From assembly GCF_025370935.1 (NCBI RefSeq), contig NC_133501.1, forward strand, positions 5,132,682 through 5,196,681: 64,000 nt of DNA. The letters run 5' to 3'. The notes beneath the pieces were generated by a model that searched no databases, had not been told where the DNA came from, and saw nothing but the letters and a program-made list of their open reading frames with translations. Both the position numbers and the translations under genes were made by a program. The stretch is from Choristoneura fumiferana. Lineage: Eukaryota; Arthropoda; Insecta; Lepidoptera; Tortricidae. This document shows positions 50,145 through 61,224 of this stretch, one piece after another; the stretch's first letter is position 1, and every line of letters starts with the position of its first letter.

Positions 50145-50300
50145 AACTTACATTGTCTGTGTGTATGTTTGTATATTTAATATGTATTTAAGTATGTATT
50201 TAACTATATAAGTATGTTTATCCGTTGCCTAGTATCCATAGTACAAGCTTTGCTTAGTTTGGGACTAGGTCAATTGGTGTCAAGTGCCCCATGATAATTA
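50145..50300 (+). mobile_element. SINE-C 3' part
   Basis: 'tatttaagtatgtatttaac', 'ccgttgcctagtatccatag' and 'gactaggtcaattggtgtca' match 59569-59812. The head is missing. Confidence 0.7.
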
Positions 50301-50404
50301 TTAAAAATTAGCGGCGCCATATTTAAAATGTACGGTAGGTACGATTCAATTCTTGCAAATTAAATTTGTCGCTTTTTCAATAGTTGGATTGACTTCAGGT
50401 ATCC

Positions 50405-50542
50405 TTGATTAGGCCTGTAGGTTGGCAACGCATCTGCAATCCCCCTGGTGTTGCAGGTGTCTATGGGCGGTGGTGATCTCTTATCATCAGGAGACCCACT
50501 TGCTCGTTTGCCATCCAGTTGAATAAAAAAAAAAAAAAAAAA
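50405..50542 (+). mobile_element. A-tailed retroposon (F2), 5' truncated
   Basis: 'aggcctgtaggttggcaacg' to 'catccagttgaat' and 18 A. Confidence 0.78.
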
Positions 50543-50560
50543 CTTCGTATTTGGCATACT

Positions 50561-50959
50561 TATATAAATTGCGTGAAAATACAATAATCTGGTACCTAGT
50601 GGCATCCTGGTGGTTTGGCCAGGATCGTCTCCGCGGGACGAAACTCCTCAACGATTAATGGAATCGACTTGAAATTTGGTATGGAAACGACGTTTAGACA
50701 ATGCAAGTACAGACAACAAAAGGTACAGTCAGATAAAATAAAAACTTGTAAAAATAAAAATGACATTTTTGATAAATCTTTTTTGCTGAATGTACTTTTT
50801 GTTATATGTACTTGTATTGCCAACAAAACTACATTTCCATATCAAATTACAAGTCAATTCCATTAACCGTTGAGGAGTTCCGTCCTGCGGAGAAGATCCT
50901 AGCAGAACTACTAGAATGTCACTACCAGATTATTGTATTGTCACTAAATTTACATAAGC
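50561..50959. mobile_element. Long inverted-repeat element
   Basis: Arms of about 150 bp face each other: 'aatacaataatctggtacc' with 'accagattattgtattg', and 'actcctcaacgattaatgg' with 'ccattaaccgttgaggagt'. A single arm recurs at 37655-37875. Confidence 0.75.
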
Positions 50960-51059
50960 CGTGCCTTTGCAGGGCGTCACATGTAAACCTGCTGTTTGTT
51001 CCACCTGTTTGTATTTATTTAAAGTGTTTTGCAATAAATAATTAAATATACTTAATTAT

Positions 51060-51655
51060 AATTTTATTATAAAGCGACCCCGAGACATAAGTATGCCAAA
51101 TTGGAAGTCAATCCGATTACTGGAAATGTATGAGAGTTAAATAAAAAAATTTGAATGCCATTTTCACTAAATCTAAAATCGAAGACATGGTTTCTAGGAA
51201 CAGATTTCGCTCTCTCATAGTTTCTGATTTCTCTGATTGATCAACCTGTATACTACCTGTATCGGAAAAAGCGGGAAATATCTTCAAGACACGATTCCCG
51301 TTTACATAACCTATAAGAGTGTACGGAAACTCCGACTCGCACTTGTCCGGTTTTTTTCAGGTTCCCCATGGACCAGAAGTCGGTTAACATTTAAAATGTC
51401 ATTATGAATAAAATTATAACATAATTGCATAGTATAAAAACGTTTATTTACACATAAAGTAGATACCTATATTGGGGTTTTATTTTTAAAAATAACATTA
51501 CCTAAATGTAGCATTTTCCTGTCCTGGCACTCCTGCAACCTGGATCGGAAATTTTCTATTAGGTACTGCTCGTAGTGTTAAGGGGAATTCCTTGCAGTCA
51601 TAATTTATCATGAACAAAATGTTCTTCTTTTGTTCAAAGAGTATACTATTCTACT
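51060..51655. other. No gene seen
   Basis: 'ccgactcgcacttgtccgg' at 51329-51347 is a short repeat remnant. No exon structure is visible. Confidence 0.35.
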
Positions 51656-52093
51656 ATCTGTTCACTCACGAAGGCGCGCCCCTCCACATTTTAAAATACG
51701 AGGTTTACTCGTCATCATCATCATCATCCCAGCCTATATACGTCCCACTGCTGGGCACAGGCCTCCTCTCAGAACAAGAGGGCTTGGGCCATAGTTCCCA
51801 CGCGGGCCCAGTGCGGATTGGGAACTTCACACGCACCATTGAATTGCTTCGCAGGTTTGTGCAGGTTTCCTCACGATGTTTTCCTTCACCGGCAAGATCG
51901 TGGTAAATTTCAAATGTAATTCCGCACATGAATTACGAAAAACTCAGAGGTGCGAGCCGGGGTTTGAACCCACGACCCTCTGCATGAGAGGCGATAGGTC
52001 AAACCACTAGGCCACCACGGCTTACTCACCACGGTTTACTCGTGCACATTGATAATTAGCTGTGGAGGGGCGCGCCTTCGTGAGTGAACAGAT
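51656..52093. mobile_element. TIR MITE carrying a nested SINE-A
   Basis: Perfect 33-bp ends start ATCTGTTCACTCACGAAGGC and continue 'gcgcccctccaca'. The SINE-A splits it; without the SINE the MITE would be about 110 bp. A second copy is at 57287-57517. Confidence 0.85.
51713..52032 (-). mobile_element. SINE-A inserted in a MITE, 11-bp TSD
   Basis: GGTTTACTCGT flanks both sides (51702-51712 and 52033-52043). Reverse orientation with (ATC)n tail next to the left TSD, as expected for target-primed insertion. Confidence 0.85.
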
Positions 52094-52134
52094 TTATACC
52101 AATGGTCGCAACGGCCAGATTACAGTGCCTTCAC

Positions 52135-52255
52135 TGTAGCATGGTGTGGGTGACACTTGATGCACGTTTCGTTTTACTCAAAAAAAGTTGCTGCGGTCTA
52201 TATATATGGAAGTATATTTCAGTTGTAGCCTGAATATGACTGGCGTAAAATATAT
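52135..52255 (+). repeat. Repeat block shared with 39660-39785
   Basis: 'ggtgtgggtgacacttgatg' and 'atatggaagtatatttcag' occur in reverse at 39700-39780. Confidence 0.55.
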
Positions 52256-52259
52256 GAAC

Positions 52260-53435
52260 ATAAGAACTATGTTATACGAAATAAATTTAAGCTATCAGAT
52301 TTTTATAATCAATTAATTCAATTCAAAGCGCAATTAAGTGAAGAAACGTAATATGCATGTAATGTAATACCAGAGGCTCCTTTAGTGATGGGACCTAATG
52401 GATCTTGAATTATATCGGTACTTATTGATTGGCAAGTAACAAGTAAGTAAGAAGTTCCGTCAGACTCCAAACTAGGCTGAGCCTGTAACTTGGTAGGTAG
52501 TCTGCGAGTGTGAATACAGATTAACAATAGTTTAATTAAGATTATGTTACCGCTATGTCTAAATTAATTGAATGTATTGTCAAACTTACTTATTAATATA
52601 ATGCTAATATGAAGCGATAAACAGTCTATTTCATAAATATAGCTTGATTTCTTATAATTAATTATGTCTTAAATAAAAATATATTGTATCCGTGAACTTG
52701 AGCACTTACGGCGTAGATTTTGAATATTTTTTATCGATACCTTTATCGATATTCTTCCAATAAAGTTTTGTCAATTTAGCGATAATTTTCATACTTTTCG
52801 TTCGAGTCATTTTTAATATTGAGATAACAATTGGACTTTTGTGCCTCGCTAACTAAAATACCTTAAGCTAAGTATGTACTTATCTTGTTTGTGTTTTATT
52901 CATAGCTTACTATTTACACTCTTGACATACGAATATAGGTACCTAACTATCTAGTGTAAAGTTAACGACGAGTGACAAGAGTGGGAGTGTCCGATATTTG
53001 CTGGCATTTTTTTTTTAAATTTAGAAATGTTTATGAAGTTTCTAGTACCTACTTTACTGCAACAGCCCTTAAGATTTATTTGTACTGTGTACCTTAAGTA
53101 CCTATATGACGATACCGGATATACGGGGATACCGGGGATACAGTACCTATGGTTATCGACAACTCATATTTACCAGTGAGGCCAACTCTAAAACTCACAC
53201 AGACATTTACAAATTTACACAGACAGGCCCATCTCACTTCCGGTCAAGCTGTCAAGCAAGATCTGTTCGTCTAAGTAATATTATGTTTATGGTTGCGGCC
53301 AGCTCGACATCCATATGGTTTCTTAAGTAATCTGGTCGTTGCGGCCACTGGTCGTAGCCGTGGCTATCTTGGAGATTCAATTTTCGTGTAAACACTTAGG
53401 CTATGTGTATTCAATAAAACAAGTTAGACTGTTAC
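52260..53435. other. No gene seen
   Basis: AT-rich, with no named repeat. A short direct repeat 'ggatatacggggataccggg' lies at 53117-53136. It is downstream of the minus-strand sericin-like gene. Confidence 0.35.
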
Positions 53436-53439
53436 ATCA

Positions 53440-53445
53440 TTTATT
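53440..53445 (-). terminator. Poly(A) signal of the sericin-like gene
   Basis: Minus-strand AATAAA, about 690 nt after the stop at 54136-54134, in an AT-rich context. This implies a 3' UTR of about 0.7 kb. Confidence 0.5.
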
Positions 53446-54133
53446 CATTGCAAAATAAGAACACAAAACATGGGAAAATACACAGCAGTTTAAACGAAAG
53501 CAAAAAAAAAGTAAAAGCAAACAGTATTAAGGAGTTTCAGACAACTACAACTAAGTGCATCATCAACATCAGATGGGATTCTAAACAGATTTAGAACCCT
53601 TTGTTTTGGATTCATAGTCTAGCAAAGGAGTAAAATGGCTGAGCAGTGACAGACGATATCTCACTTTCAAAGAGTGAGAGATTTGAAAAAGACTAGCCTG
53701 TGGTCTTTATCGTATCACTGTTGAGATGAACTGGACTTGTTGCTGATGGACTTTGCAAAATAATTTTGTAATTGACCACAATCGAAATAGTGTCCTAAAA
53801 TTGAGCACGCTTGTCTAGTAAATGCAACACCCTAGATTCTATAATACCAGACCAGATATTGCCCAGGTTAAACAAACGTACTGCATATTTCTCTCCACAG
53901 TTGTCTGATAGTAAGGGACAAAAAAGCCTTGTAAGGATTTTAGGGATACCGACAATATCGAGTCTGTTCGTCGGTCGATTTAGAAAAAGTGGACTTGATC
54001 ACTTTCCGACTAGACGCTTGAATAGACAAAGAACAAGAAGGCCCTTGTAATTTAGTAATCTAATCTAGTTCGTATTATTGATGGTTGTGGTTGTATGCAA
54101 ATAGTCGTAGCTGTTGGTCGAAGTCTGTCAAGC

Positions 54134-54394
54134 TTAGCTGGACCAGCTCTCCTGGCTGGCACTAGAAGATTCTGATTGAGTAGCCTGTTGCGTAGATGTG
54201 CTAGCAGATTCATTATATTTGTATACAGTCTCCGTGGAGCCGTCAGGATTATCTATCGTCGTTTGCTCACCAGTCTTTTGGCTTTCCATCTGTGAGCTGG
54301 AAGAGTTCTGAGAGCTGGTTATATCGGTTTGTTCCTTATCGTATTTCCTGCCGGACGCATCAACTGAATAACATCTTTTTCTTGAGAACTGGAA
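54134..54394 (-). CDS. Sericin-like gene, intact C-terminal block
   Basis: Open from just after a TAG at 54397-54395 to TAA at 54136-54134. It encodes SVDASGRKYDKEQTDITS, SSQMESQKTGEQTTIDN, PDGSTETVYKYNES and the Ser-rich end. The upstream SSDSSSSQEKD segment is in another frame, so an indel lies near 54372-54390. Confidence 0.6.
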   Translation of the reverse strand, partial: FQFSRKRCYSVDASGRKYDKEQTDITSSQNSSSSQMESQKTGEQTTIDNPDGSTETVYKYNESASTSTQQATQSESSSASQESWSS

Positions 54395-54465
54395 CTATCA
54401 GAGCTTTATGACTGCTACGCTTGTGATTTTTGCGGCATTAGATTGTTGAACTTTGACTTGGCTTG

Positions 54466-55345
54466 GTGTTTTCGGAGTCACTAAGTTCGCTGCCACTGCG
54501 TTTGCTGCTGTTGAGTCATCACATGATTGATTTGAGCTATCAGATCCATTTGATGCCTTTGAGCTTGATATTTCACGTTTGATTTTTGGGTGCTATTTTG
54601 AGCATCAGGATAATGACTTGGCGGTGTTTTCGGAGTCACTAAGTTCGCTGCCACTGCGTTTGTTGCTGTTTGAGTCATCATGATGATTGAGTTATCAGAT
54701 TCATTTGATCCATTTGATCCCGTTGAGTGTGATGTTTCACTGTTTGATTTTTGGGTGCTACTTTGAACATCAGATAAATGACTTGGCGGTGTTTTCGGAG
54801 TCACTAAGTTCGCTGCGTTTGTTGCTTGTTTGAGTCATCATATGATTGATTTGAGCTATCAGATTCATTTGATCCCTTTGAGTGTGATGTTTCACTGTTT
54901 GATTTTTGGGTGCTACTTTGAGCATCGGATAATGACTTTGCGGTGTTTTCGGAGTCACTAAGTAACCCGCTTCGCTGCACACTTAGTTATTTTCTGTTTA
55001 GTGACACAAGTTTCATTTGAGTTGACCGTTCGAGTGTGGAGGTTTGATGCTTTGATGTTCTACCGATTTGCTGTGTTACTGTCTGCTCACTGGGTGCATC
55101 TTCTGATAATGACAATCTATATTCTATTTTCGGTGTTTTTTGAGTCACTAAGTTCGCTGCACTGCGTTTGTTGCTGTTTGAGTCATTTCAAGATTGATTT
55201 GAGCTATCAGATTCATTTGATCCCTTTGAGTGTGTGATGTTTCACTGATTTTTGATTTTGGGTGATAATGTCTACTTCAGATAATGACTGTGAGCATTAG
55301 ATAAATACTTAAGGCACTGGTGTTTTCGTTGTCACTAAGTCGCTG
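54466..55345 (-). repeat. Coding tandem repeats of the sericin-like gene
   Basis: GTGTTTTCGGAGTCAC-type anchors start at 54466, 54624, 54789, 54943, 55133 and about 55320, giving spacings of 158, 165, 154, 190 and about 187 bp. Units differ by indels that are not multiples of three. Confidence 0.85.
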
Positions 55346-55498
55346 CCACTTTGTGAGTCTTCCGTGTTGCTCAAAGAATTTTCGTTTCTGTCGTAAGAGC
55401 TATCAGATCGTTGGTTAGTTCTAGTAGCAACGGAGTTGACATTATAGGATTCACTACGTTTGCTACTGTCAGCTTTCGTCAAAAAACTTTCACTGCCA

Positions 55499-55695
55499 CT
55501 ACCGTGCTCTACTGTTCAACGCATCTGATGATTGATTTGAGTTATCAGATTCATTTGAACCATTTGAGCCGTTAGAGTTACCGTTGTAAATGCCTCGGTC
55601 AGTATTGCTGAATGCACCATTCCATCTGGTTTGCTGTACGTTCTTGATTACTTCGTAAATCTCTTGTGCAGAACCGGAGAGATCTAGAAAAAAAT
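55499..55695 (-). CDS. Sericin-like gene, N-terminal part of the repeat exon
   Basis: It opens after acceptor TTATGCAG (exon from 55695) or TTTTCTAG (from 55683), both in the same frame, 12 nt apart. It encodes LSGSAQEIYEVIKNVQQTRW to SSDALNSRAR, then hits TAG at 55501-55499. Shifting one frame restores Ser-rich sequence (EHGSGSESFLTKADSS). Confidence 0.65.
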
Positions 55696-56337
55696 CTGCA
55701 TAAGAAAATTATTGAGGGACACTTTACTATTACGCAGGTGATAGTGTACACTAAAACTTGCTACTCTTATGACCGCACAAGTGAAATAGTTGCGTATGCG
55801 CAGCATAGAGATGGGTGAAAAATAACGTTACGTGGAAAAAGATCATCGTGACAAGCGTACGATAACAACGTTACTAAAACACGTAAGTCGTTCCTTCGCT
55901 TTTTTAATGTATCTGTCACTCACGGAACGATAACGTTTTGATAATTATCTAGTAACCAGCGTAAATCGTTAAATAAACGGCTGTTGAATTGAAATTCCGG
56001 GAATTTTTCAAAATTCCGTGGGAATCGTGGGCAAATTGCAACTATGCCATATTTCATAACTCAAAGTTTAACGGTTGTTTTTTTTTTAGATTTTATTCCT
56101 TTCCCATGTCCTATGTGTTATTCAAGATGTCCAGCTATGTACATACCAAATTTCATTCAAATCCGTTCAACAGTTCAAGTGTGAAGAAGTACAAACAAAA
56201 TTGCTATTACTAGCTGGGCGCAGTGACCCAAAGTGGGTCTTAGCCTCCGACACGACTCACCACCATTGCGATCTTGGGCCAGCTCTTGCCAGTCTTCGAC
56301 CCCGAGGTCGAAAAAAAGTTTATTTATTAAAACTTAC

Positions 56338-56385
56338 TTGGGAATCGGTTGTTCTTGTTGTATTTTGACAAGACTTGGAGGTATT
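56338..56385 (-). CDS. Sericin-like gene, upstream coding exon
   Basis: The acceptor (minus) TTTTTTCAG ends at 56386 and the donor GTAAGT starts at 56337. Phase 1-1, 48 nt, YLQVLSKYNKNNRFP. Earlier exons are not identified. Confidence 0.65.
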
Positions 56386-56389
56386 CTGA

Positions 56390-57285
56390 AAAAAAAATAA
56401 GTTTTAGTAAAGATTTATTCATAAAAAGCTAAAAAACGCCTAGTTAACGTGTCTAAATCGCTACACTCTTGGTCGCAGTCGTTGGTGAGGATCAGGTTTA
56501 CATTTGGAGACCTTATACATCTCCATCTCTTTATTTTAATAATTATTATTAATTTTGACCATGGACGCTTTTTTACACCTCTGAAGATTGTATAATTAGT
56601 TTACTTTTAATGTATGAATGAATGAATGCGTTTACCTTTACTTGCCCTAATTTCACTTGCCATACCAACGTTTGCCAAAATATATAGAACCTTGCTGTTT
56701 CAGAATTTTTTTAAATGTCATCATTTTGGTAGAAAACTGTAAGTTAAGTATATCGTTAGAATGTTACTTTCAAAGATCTACATGCTGTTGAAACCCGTTT
56801 TACTGTACGATACTCCAATACCGAGTTACGTTTTTCTTAAGCTCACTTAAAGCCGATTTTTAAGAAAATCAACAGCCAAAAACAACTACGCGTTGGTTAA
56901 ACAGCATTTTTTTTATTTTACAACAGCAAAAATATTTTAATGTCAAACAAGCGATTTTGGAATGTTAAGATTTCAAAAAAATGCAATTTGAGTACTGCCT
57001 AAAAGTGCTAAAATATATATTAGTAGGTTTCCCTGTTGAGCATTACTTTATCAATTTCAATTATTGCAACAGCAAACTTAAATTAATAATATAATATATT
57101 ATTTTAACAAGTTTGCTTCGACCATAAGAAGCGCTACAGCCAAAATCGCTTAGTATCGCTTAGACGTTTCGCGCTGTATTGTAAAGTAGTGTGCACTTTG
57201 TGTAGGCTAGCTTAGTCGGTTCGTACACGCTTGAAAGCACGATTCATAATAAGTAAATTTTAAAAAACTTATTTAGGTAATTATA
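56390..57285. other. No gene seen; should hold the 5' part of the sericin-like gene
   Basis: Unique AT-rich sequence. I looked on the minus strand for an ATG plus hydrophobic stretch ending at a donor; the candidate at 56910-56828 is broken by a stop. Confidence 0.35.
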
Positions 57286-57286
57286 G

Positions 57287-57517
57287 ATCTGTTCACTAAC
57301 GAAAGTCTGCCCCTCCACATTCTATAATTGTAATTGTACCTAAACGTATCCGTACGACAAGTCTATGTTGCGTAGCTCGAACTTGTCCTCGTGGCTTCAG
57401 TCGCAAAGCGTACCGTCAGTCACGCACACTAAGACTAAGACAATGTGTAATACTAAAGTTTTTCTCGTGTACATTAATAATTAGCTGTGGAGGGCGCGCC
57501 TTCGTGAGTGAACAGAT
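57287..57517. mobile_element. TIR MITE, second copy
   Basis: 'atctgttcactaacgaaagt' and the inverse 'cgcgccttcgtgagtgaacagat'. Diverged left arm. Same family as 51656-52093. Confidence 0.75.
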
Positions 57518-57567
57518 CTATGTATAACAGCGATTCACTTGCCGTAATGTAACAGTGTTTTTCTTTC

Positions 57568-58563
57568 AGGTGACGATAAGGAGCATGGATATTCAGGTTT
57601 CGATGAACTAAATAAGCCGCGTATCCACTAGAGGCAGCCTCGGCCGAGCGGCTGCCTCGCTCCGAGGCCGCGCAAGTGGAGACGCTGCCAAAGGCACGGC
57701 TCAGACTGAGGCTCCTTTGAGCACGGTCAAAAACCGACAAAAATATGGCTCGGCTCGCGGTGCTCGGCCTGAGGCTGCTCTAATGGATACGCGGCTATAG
57801 AAAACATATAACCAGATCCAACAGACCGTCAAAATGAACCGTGATTGTCATTTAGATAACTACTTATTTTACTACTTCGTATCGTAGGTACGTCGTATCA
57901 ATGAAAAGCTTATCACGCATAAAACATTTACGTAGTCACACATTTTCATGTTCTTGGCTTAGGTAATATTAATTATCCATGGCTGGTTTGAGTAGCCACA
58001 GCTAAGACAAGCATGATGAAGAAGAAGACTGATGATTATTACCATTAAGGTTATTTTTTATCACTGCTTGTCTCAGCTGTGACTACGTCCGGCACACGCT
58101 CAATAACCGTCCCTTCATCAACCAGGCATCACAGGCCATTTTTTTAGCTGCCGCTTATTGGCAGTGGATTAGTGTATAGCTTTTAATGCCAGTAGTTTAA
58201 ATTCCTCTACTGAAAGAGTTCAACAGAGTTGGATTCGATTTCTGTTGCCTTGTCTTGTTCGACGGTTGGTTTGCAAAGTTACAGGCCTGGTATCAAAACT
58301 CAAAAAGTCAGACGACATGTCGTAATTGATAAAAATATTACCTATACAAATATTAAGCCAAGAACAATGAAATGTGTGACAAACGTAAATGTTTTATGCC
58401 GTGATAAAGCTATTCAATGATACGACGTACCTACGCATACGAAGTAGTAAATAGTAGGTATCTAAATGACACTCGCGGTTCAGTTCGACGGTCTGCTGAG
58501 TCTGGTATACCTATGTTTTTCTATTTAGTTCATCAAAACCTGAATATCCATGCTCGTTATCGT
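57568..58563. repeat. Large inverted duplication
   Basis: 'gagcatggatattcaggttt' at 57581 returns in reverse at 58533-58552. Further pairs follow inward ('gtcatttagataactactta', 'cataaaacatttacgta', 'ttcttggctta', 'cagctaagacaagc'). Arms are about 400 bp around a centre near 58040. The left arm is longer because a MITE sits in it. Confidence 0.8.
57615..57796. mobile_element. GC-rich palindromic MITE with an internal empty site for comparison
   Basis: The ends are AGCCGCGTATCCACTAGAGG and AGCCGCGTATCCATTAGAGC (reverse strand). Flanks are ATA on both sides. The opposite arm of the inverted duplication lacks it and reads 'gaactaaatagaaaaac', so the MITE inserted after the duplication with a 3-bp ATA target duplication. 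Confidence 0.85.
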
Positions 58564-58564
58564 T

Positions 58565-59468
58565 TTGATGAAGAAGAAGACTGATGGTTAATTACCATTA
58601 CGGTTCTTTTTTCATGACTGTTTCATGGTTACTTTGAGCTTGAGACGCTAAGTGCCTTTTTATTAAAATGTTTGAATAAAATATGTTTTTGTTGTGATGC
58701 ATGTAATCAAAAGTTCATAATTAAATGTATTAAGCAGCACATATGATATTAAAGGAATAACGTAATATATCTCACATATACTAAATATACTACTATATTA
58801 AGACTTAAGCTCGCTAGTTTTCATTATTTATATTTTGGGCTATTGGTATACTATTTGTTTGAAATAGATTGATGGAACTCTGTCGAAAATACAAGTTATA
58901 TGTCTTTGAATGATAAAAACAAAAACAGAATAATGCTACATTGCATATAAGATAGAAAAAACAGAAAAAAAGCTAGAGTCAAAACATCTTAGAAATATTT
59001 TGCACTTTTAAAGCGCGCTTAAGAGTAAATTCCGATTTGTTTACAGCCAATACCTCTTATTTGCGCTGAGACTTACTAAAAACTTAAATTGTATAAAACA
59101 TGTAAGCATTTTAACACTGTATTCGGCGAAAAATGCTTCAATTATGACTTAAAATGATAGTTTATCCAATATATCTGCGTAAACTTGCTAGTTTAGAAGA
59201 TAAAAAAAAAACGTGTCTACAGGCCAAAATCGCTTTCTATCTGCAGTACCTTTTGAAGAAAAGCCCTATTTTAACCTACTCGGCGCGAGTATAGAGTAAA
59301 TAACATAGCCCTATCCTATTAAGGATAATTATCTAAATAGAAACACAGAGACGTTTTAGTATAACTAGCTTTTTATAGTTTTTAGAGCATGCAAACCTTT
59401 AAATGCGTTTTTCTCGAAACTACATTTCATGCAGAAAGCGATTCTGTTGTAAGGGACGATATATAGAA
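58565..59468. other. No gene seen, up to the assembly gap
   Basis: 'gatgaagaagaagactgatg' at 58567 repeats 58013. The rest is AT-rich with no recognised element. Confidence 0.4.
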
Positions 59469-59568
59469 NNNNNNNNNNNNNNNNNNNNNNNNNNNNNNNN
59501 NNNNNNNNNNNNNNNNNNNNNNNNNNNNNNNNNNNNNNNNNNNNNNNNNNNNNNNNNNNNNNNNNNNN
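59469..59568. other. Assembly gap (100 N)
   Basis: Exactly 100 N, the usual placeholder for a scaffold gap of unknown size. The right edge cuts into a SINE-C head. Confidence 0.98.
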
Positions 59569-59812
59569 ATGGCCTAGTGATTAGAGAACCTGACTACGAA
59601 GTTTGAGGTCCCGGGTTCGATTCCCGTGCCGGGGCAGATATTTGTATGAAAAATACGAATGTTTGTTCTCGGGTCTTGGGTGTTTAATATGTATTTAAGT
59701 ATGTATCTATCTATATAATTATATTTATTCGTTGCTTAGTACCCATAACACAAGCTTTGCAAGCTTACTTTGGGACTAGGTCAATTGGTGTGAATTGTCC
59801 CGCGATACTTTT
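59569..59812 (+). mobile_element. tRNA-derived SINE-C
   Basis: Head ATGGCCTAGTGATTAGAGAA, B box GGGTTCGATTCCC, body 'atacgaatgtttgttctcgg', end 'gaccaattggtgt'-type block and a short T-rich tail. It is not a functional tRNA gene: the acceptor stem and the rest of the cloverleaf are not kept. Confidence 0.8.
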
Positions 59813-59814
59813 TA

Positions 59815-61020
59815 CTTTTTTTTTCTGATATCTCTCTTATATGTCACCTCAATATCACTTGCCAAGTTTATTTATTTTACAATTTAACTATTATGACTGT
59901 AAAGCAAAGCTATTATATGCATGAAAAAAAGTTTTCTCTTCTCCAAAAAAAAATTGTATTTTTCAATTTCACTTAAAAGTCAATTATCAGGTACCTAGTC
60001 TGAGCCGTCTGCCGAAGTTAACGGAAATAAAAAACACGGTGTATAAGCCTAACGCAAAGACCGGCAGTGCAGACTTTACTGCCCGCCCATCCCATTCTTA
60101 TTTATGCCCCTGTTTTAATCAGCGTTCCTCCCGCCGCACAGGTTGCCCGGGAAGTCATTACAGCGGACGGCGTTCCTTTACGTTACGGTAATGACTATAA
60201 CGACACGCTGAACGGCCTTGACATTCTACCCTGGGAATTAATTTTTATCATTATCTTCATGGGTACCCTAGTGTAGGAGATCTGAGGTGTTAATAAATCC
60301 GATCTCTTAGCTCAAGTTTTTTGTGAGAGGTTTAACGCGGACTGTACCTCTGCGAACGAAATATACCTATAGCCTTGCGTGATTCAGGAGGACACTCATC
60401 CTGCTTAGCGCTGTGTAGAAACTTCGCAAGTCAGATACAGGGCCACTGGACTTATTCGAGCTGGCCGGTCTTACCTTCCAGTCCTGGGTTAGCGCTACCC
60501 GACTATACGTCAAGCAGCTGCAGCGTCCTCATGGTTCCACAAGGCACTAGATAAGTTTTAAGCTCAACGAATGTCGACAGCGACACGACAGTTCAACGAC
60601 ATGATTCGCACAGAGAGTGGCGAGAGTCTACGGTACTCATTTTGACAGTTAACTGGCATTTCTAACCGGTTTTCGAGAGCAACCATGCTTTTTATCCGTT
60701 CTTTCAATTATCTGGTGACCCTCCTATAACTCGGGTCTGAATAAAGTTGAATTACCAAACAGTATCGCTTCACAATTCCCGAAATAGAATTGATTAAAAC
60801 CTCGCAATCAACCGCTTCATTACCCTGCCACGCCACGGGGACGCCATGAAGTGCCGTCATTGACACTTCGCGACCGAATAAAATGCTTAACAATTTAGGT
60901 GCTGGCTGTTTAAAACGAAAAAGTTAATTAAACAATCCTTACAACTTCTTTACGTACAGTCACCAGTGTGCTTAGTGTATTTTCCCGTACACAAAATAAG
61001 TCTCGATCGCGTTCGCGTTA
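59815..61020. other. Unique, partly GC-rich sequence; no gene supported
   Basis: 60060-60620 is richer in GC than its surroundings and holds an open frame at 60067-60276 with no signal peptide, family motif or splice context. Possibly an untranslated exon or regulatory DNA, but nothing shows it. Confidence 0.35.
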
Positions 61021-61126
61021 AAATCTCAATTTGTATGGAAACACGGACAGTGCCTCTAGCGGAAAGTTTGCACAACAACTTTTGCTACGTAAACTATTTC
61101 GTCCGCGTATCGTAACGATAACAAAA

Positions 61127-61220
61127 AATAACAAAAATGGAACCGACTACAAAACTCTTGAAAATATTTTTCTAGGTAGGTACCTACTAGCTCGAAGTCG
61201 GTGCCTCAGCACGAGCCAGC
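61127..61220 (+). mobile_element. Half copy of the GAAGTCGGTG palindromic MITE
   Basis: 'aacaaaaatggaaccgacta' and 'tcgaagtcggtgcctcagca' match the left arm of 62171-62429. The right arm is missing. Confidence 0.65.
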
Positions 61221-61224
61221 AAAG

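Larger units (their letters stand above)
54134..56385 (-). pseudogene. Sericin-like Ser/Asn-rich repeat gene with many frameshifts
   Basis: Minus-strand exons 56385-56338 and 55695 (or 55683) to 54134 join in phase 1. The N-terminal part is ordinary (YLQVLSKYNKNNRFP, then LSGSAQEIYEVIKNVQQTRW). It turns into Ser/Asn/Asp-rich repeats (NGSNGSNESDNSNQSSD). About six copies of a 154-190 bp unit encode blocks like LSDSENTAKS, STQKSNSETSHS and KGSNESDSSNQSYDDSN. The C-terminus is Ser/Thr/Gln-rich (STSTQQATQSESSSASQESW) and ends at TAA. Hydrophilic Ser-rich repeats of this kind are typical of sericins. At least eight small indels shift the frame between units. Either the gene is dead or the repeat exon was poorly assembled. 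The signal-peptide exon is not found. Confidence 0.65.

Noticed and set aside
57474..57740. Reverse-strand Ser/Ala-rich frame as a gene
   Set aside because: It is the GC-rich palindromic MITE plus another MITE end read through.
59569..59640. Functional tRNA gene
   Set aside because: A B box is present, but the cloverleaf is incomplete at the gap and the 3' sequence continues into a SINE body repeated elsewhere.
60067..60276. 69-codon frame as a membrane or secreted peptide
   Set aside because: Hydrophobic patches at both ends, but no splice, promoter or family support.
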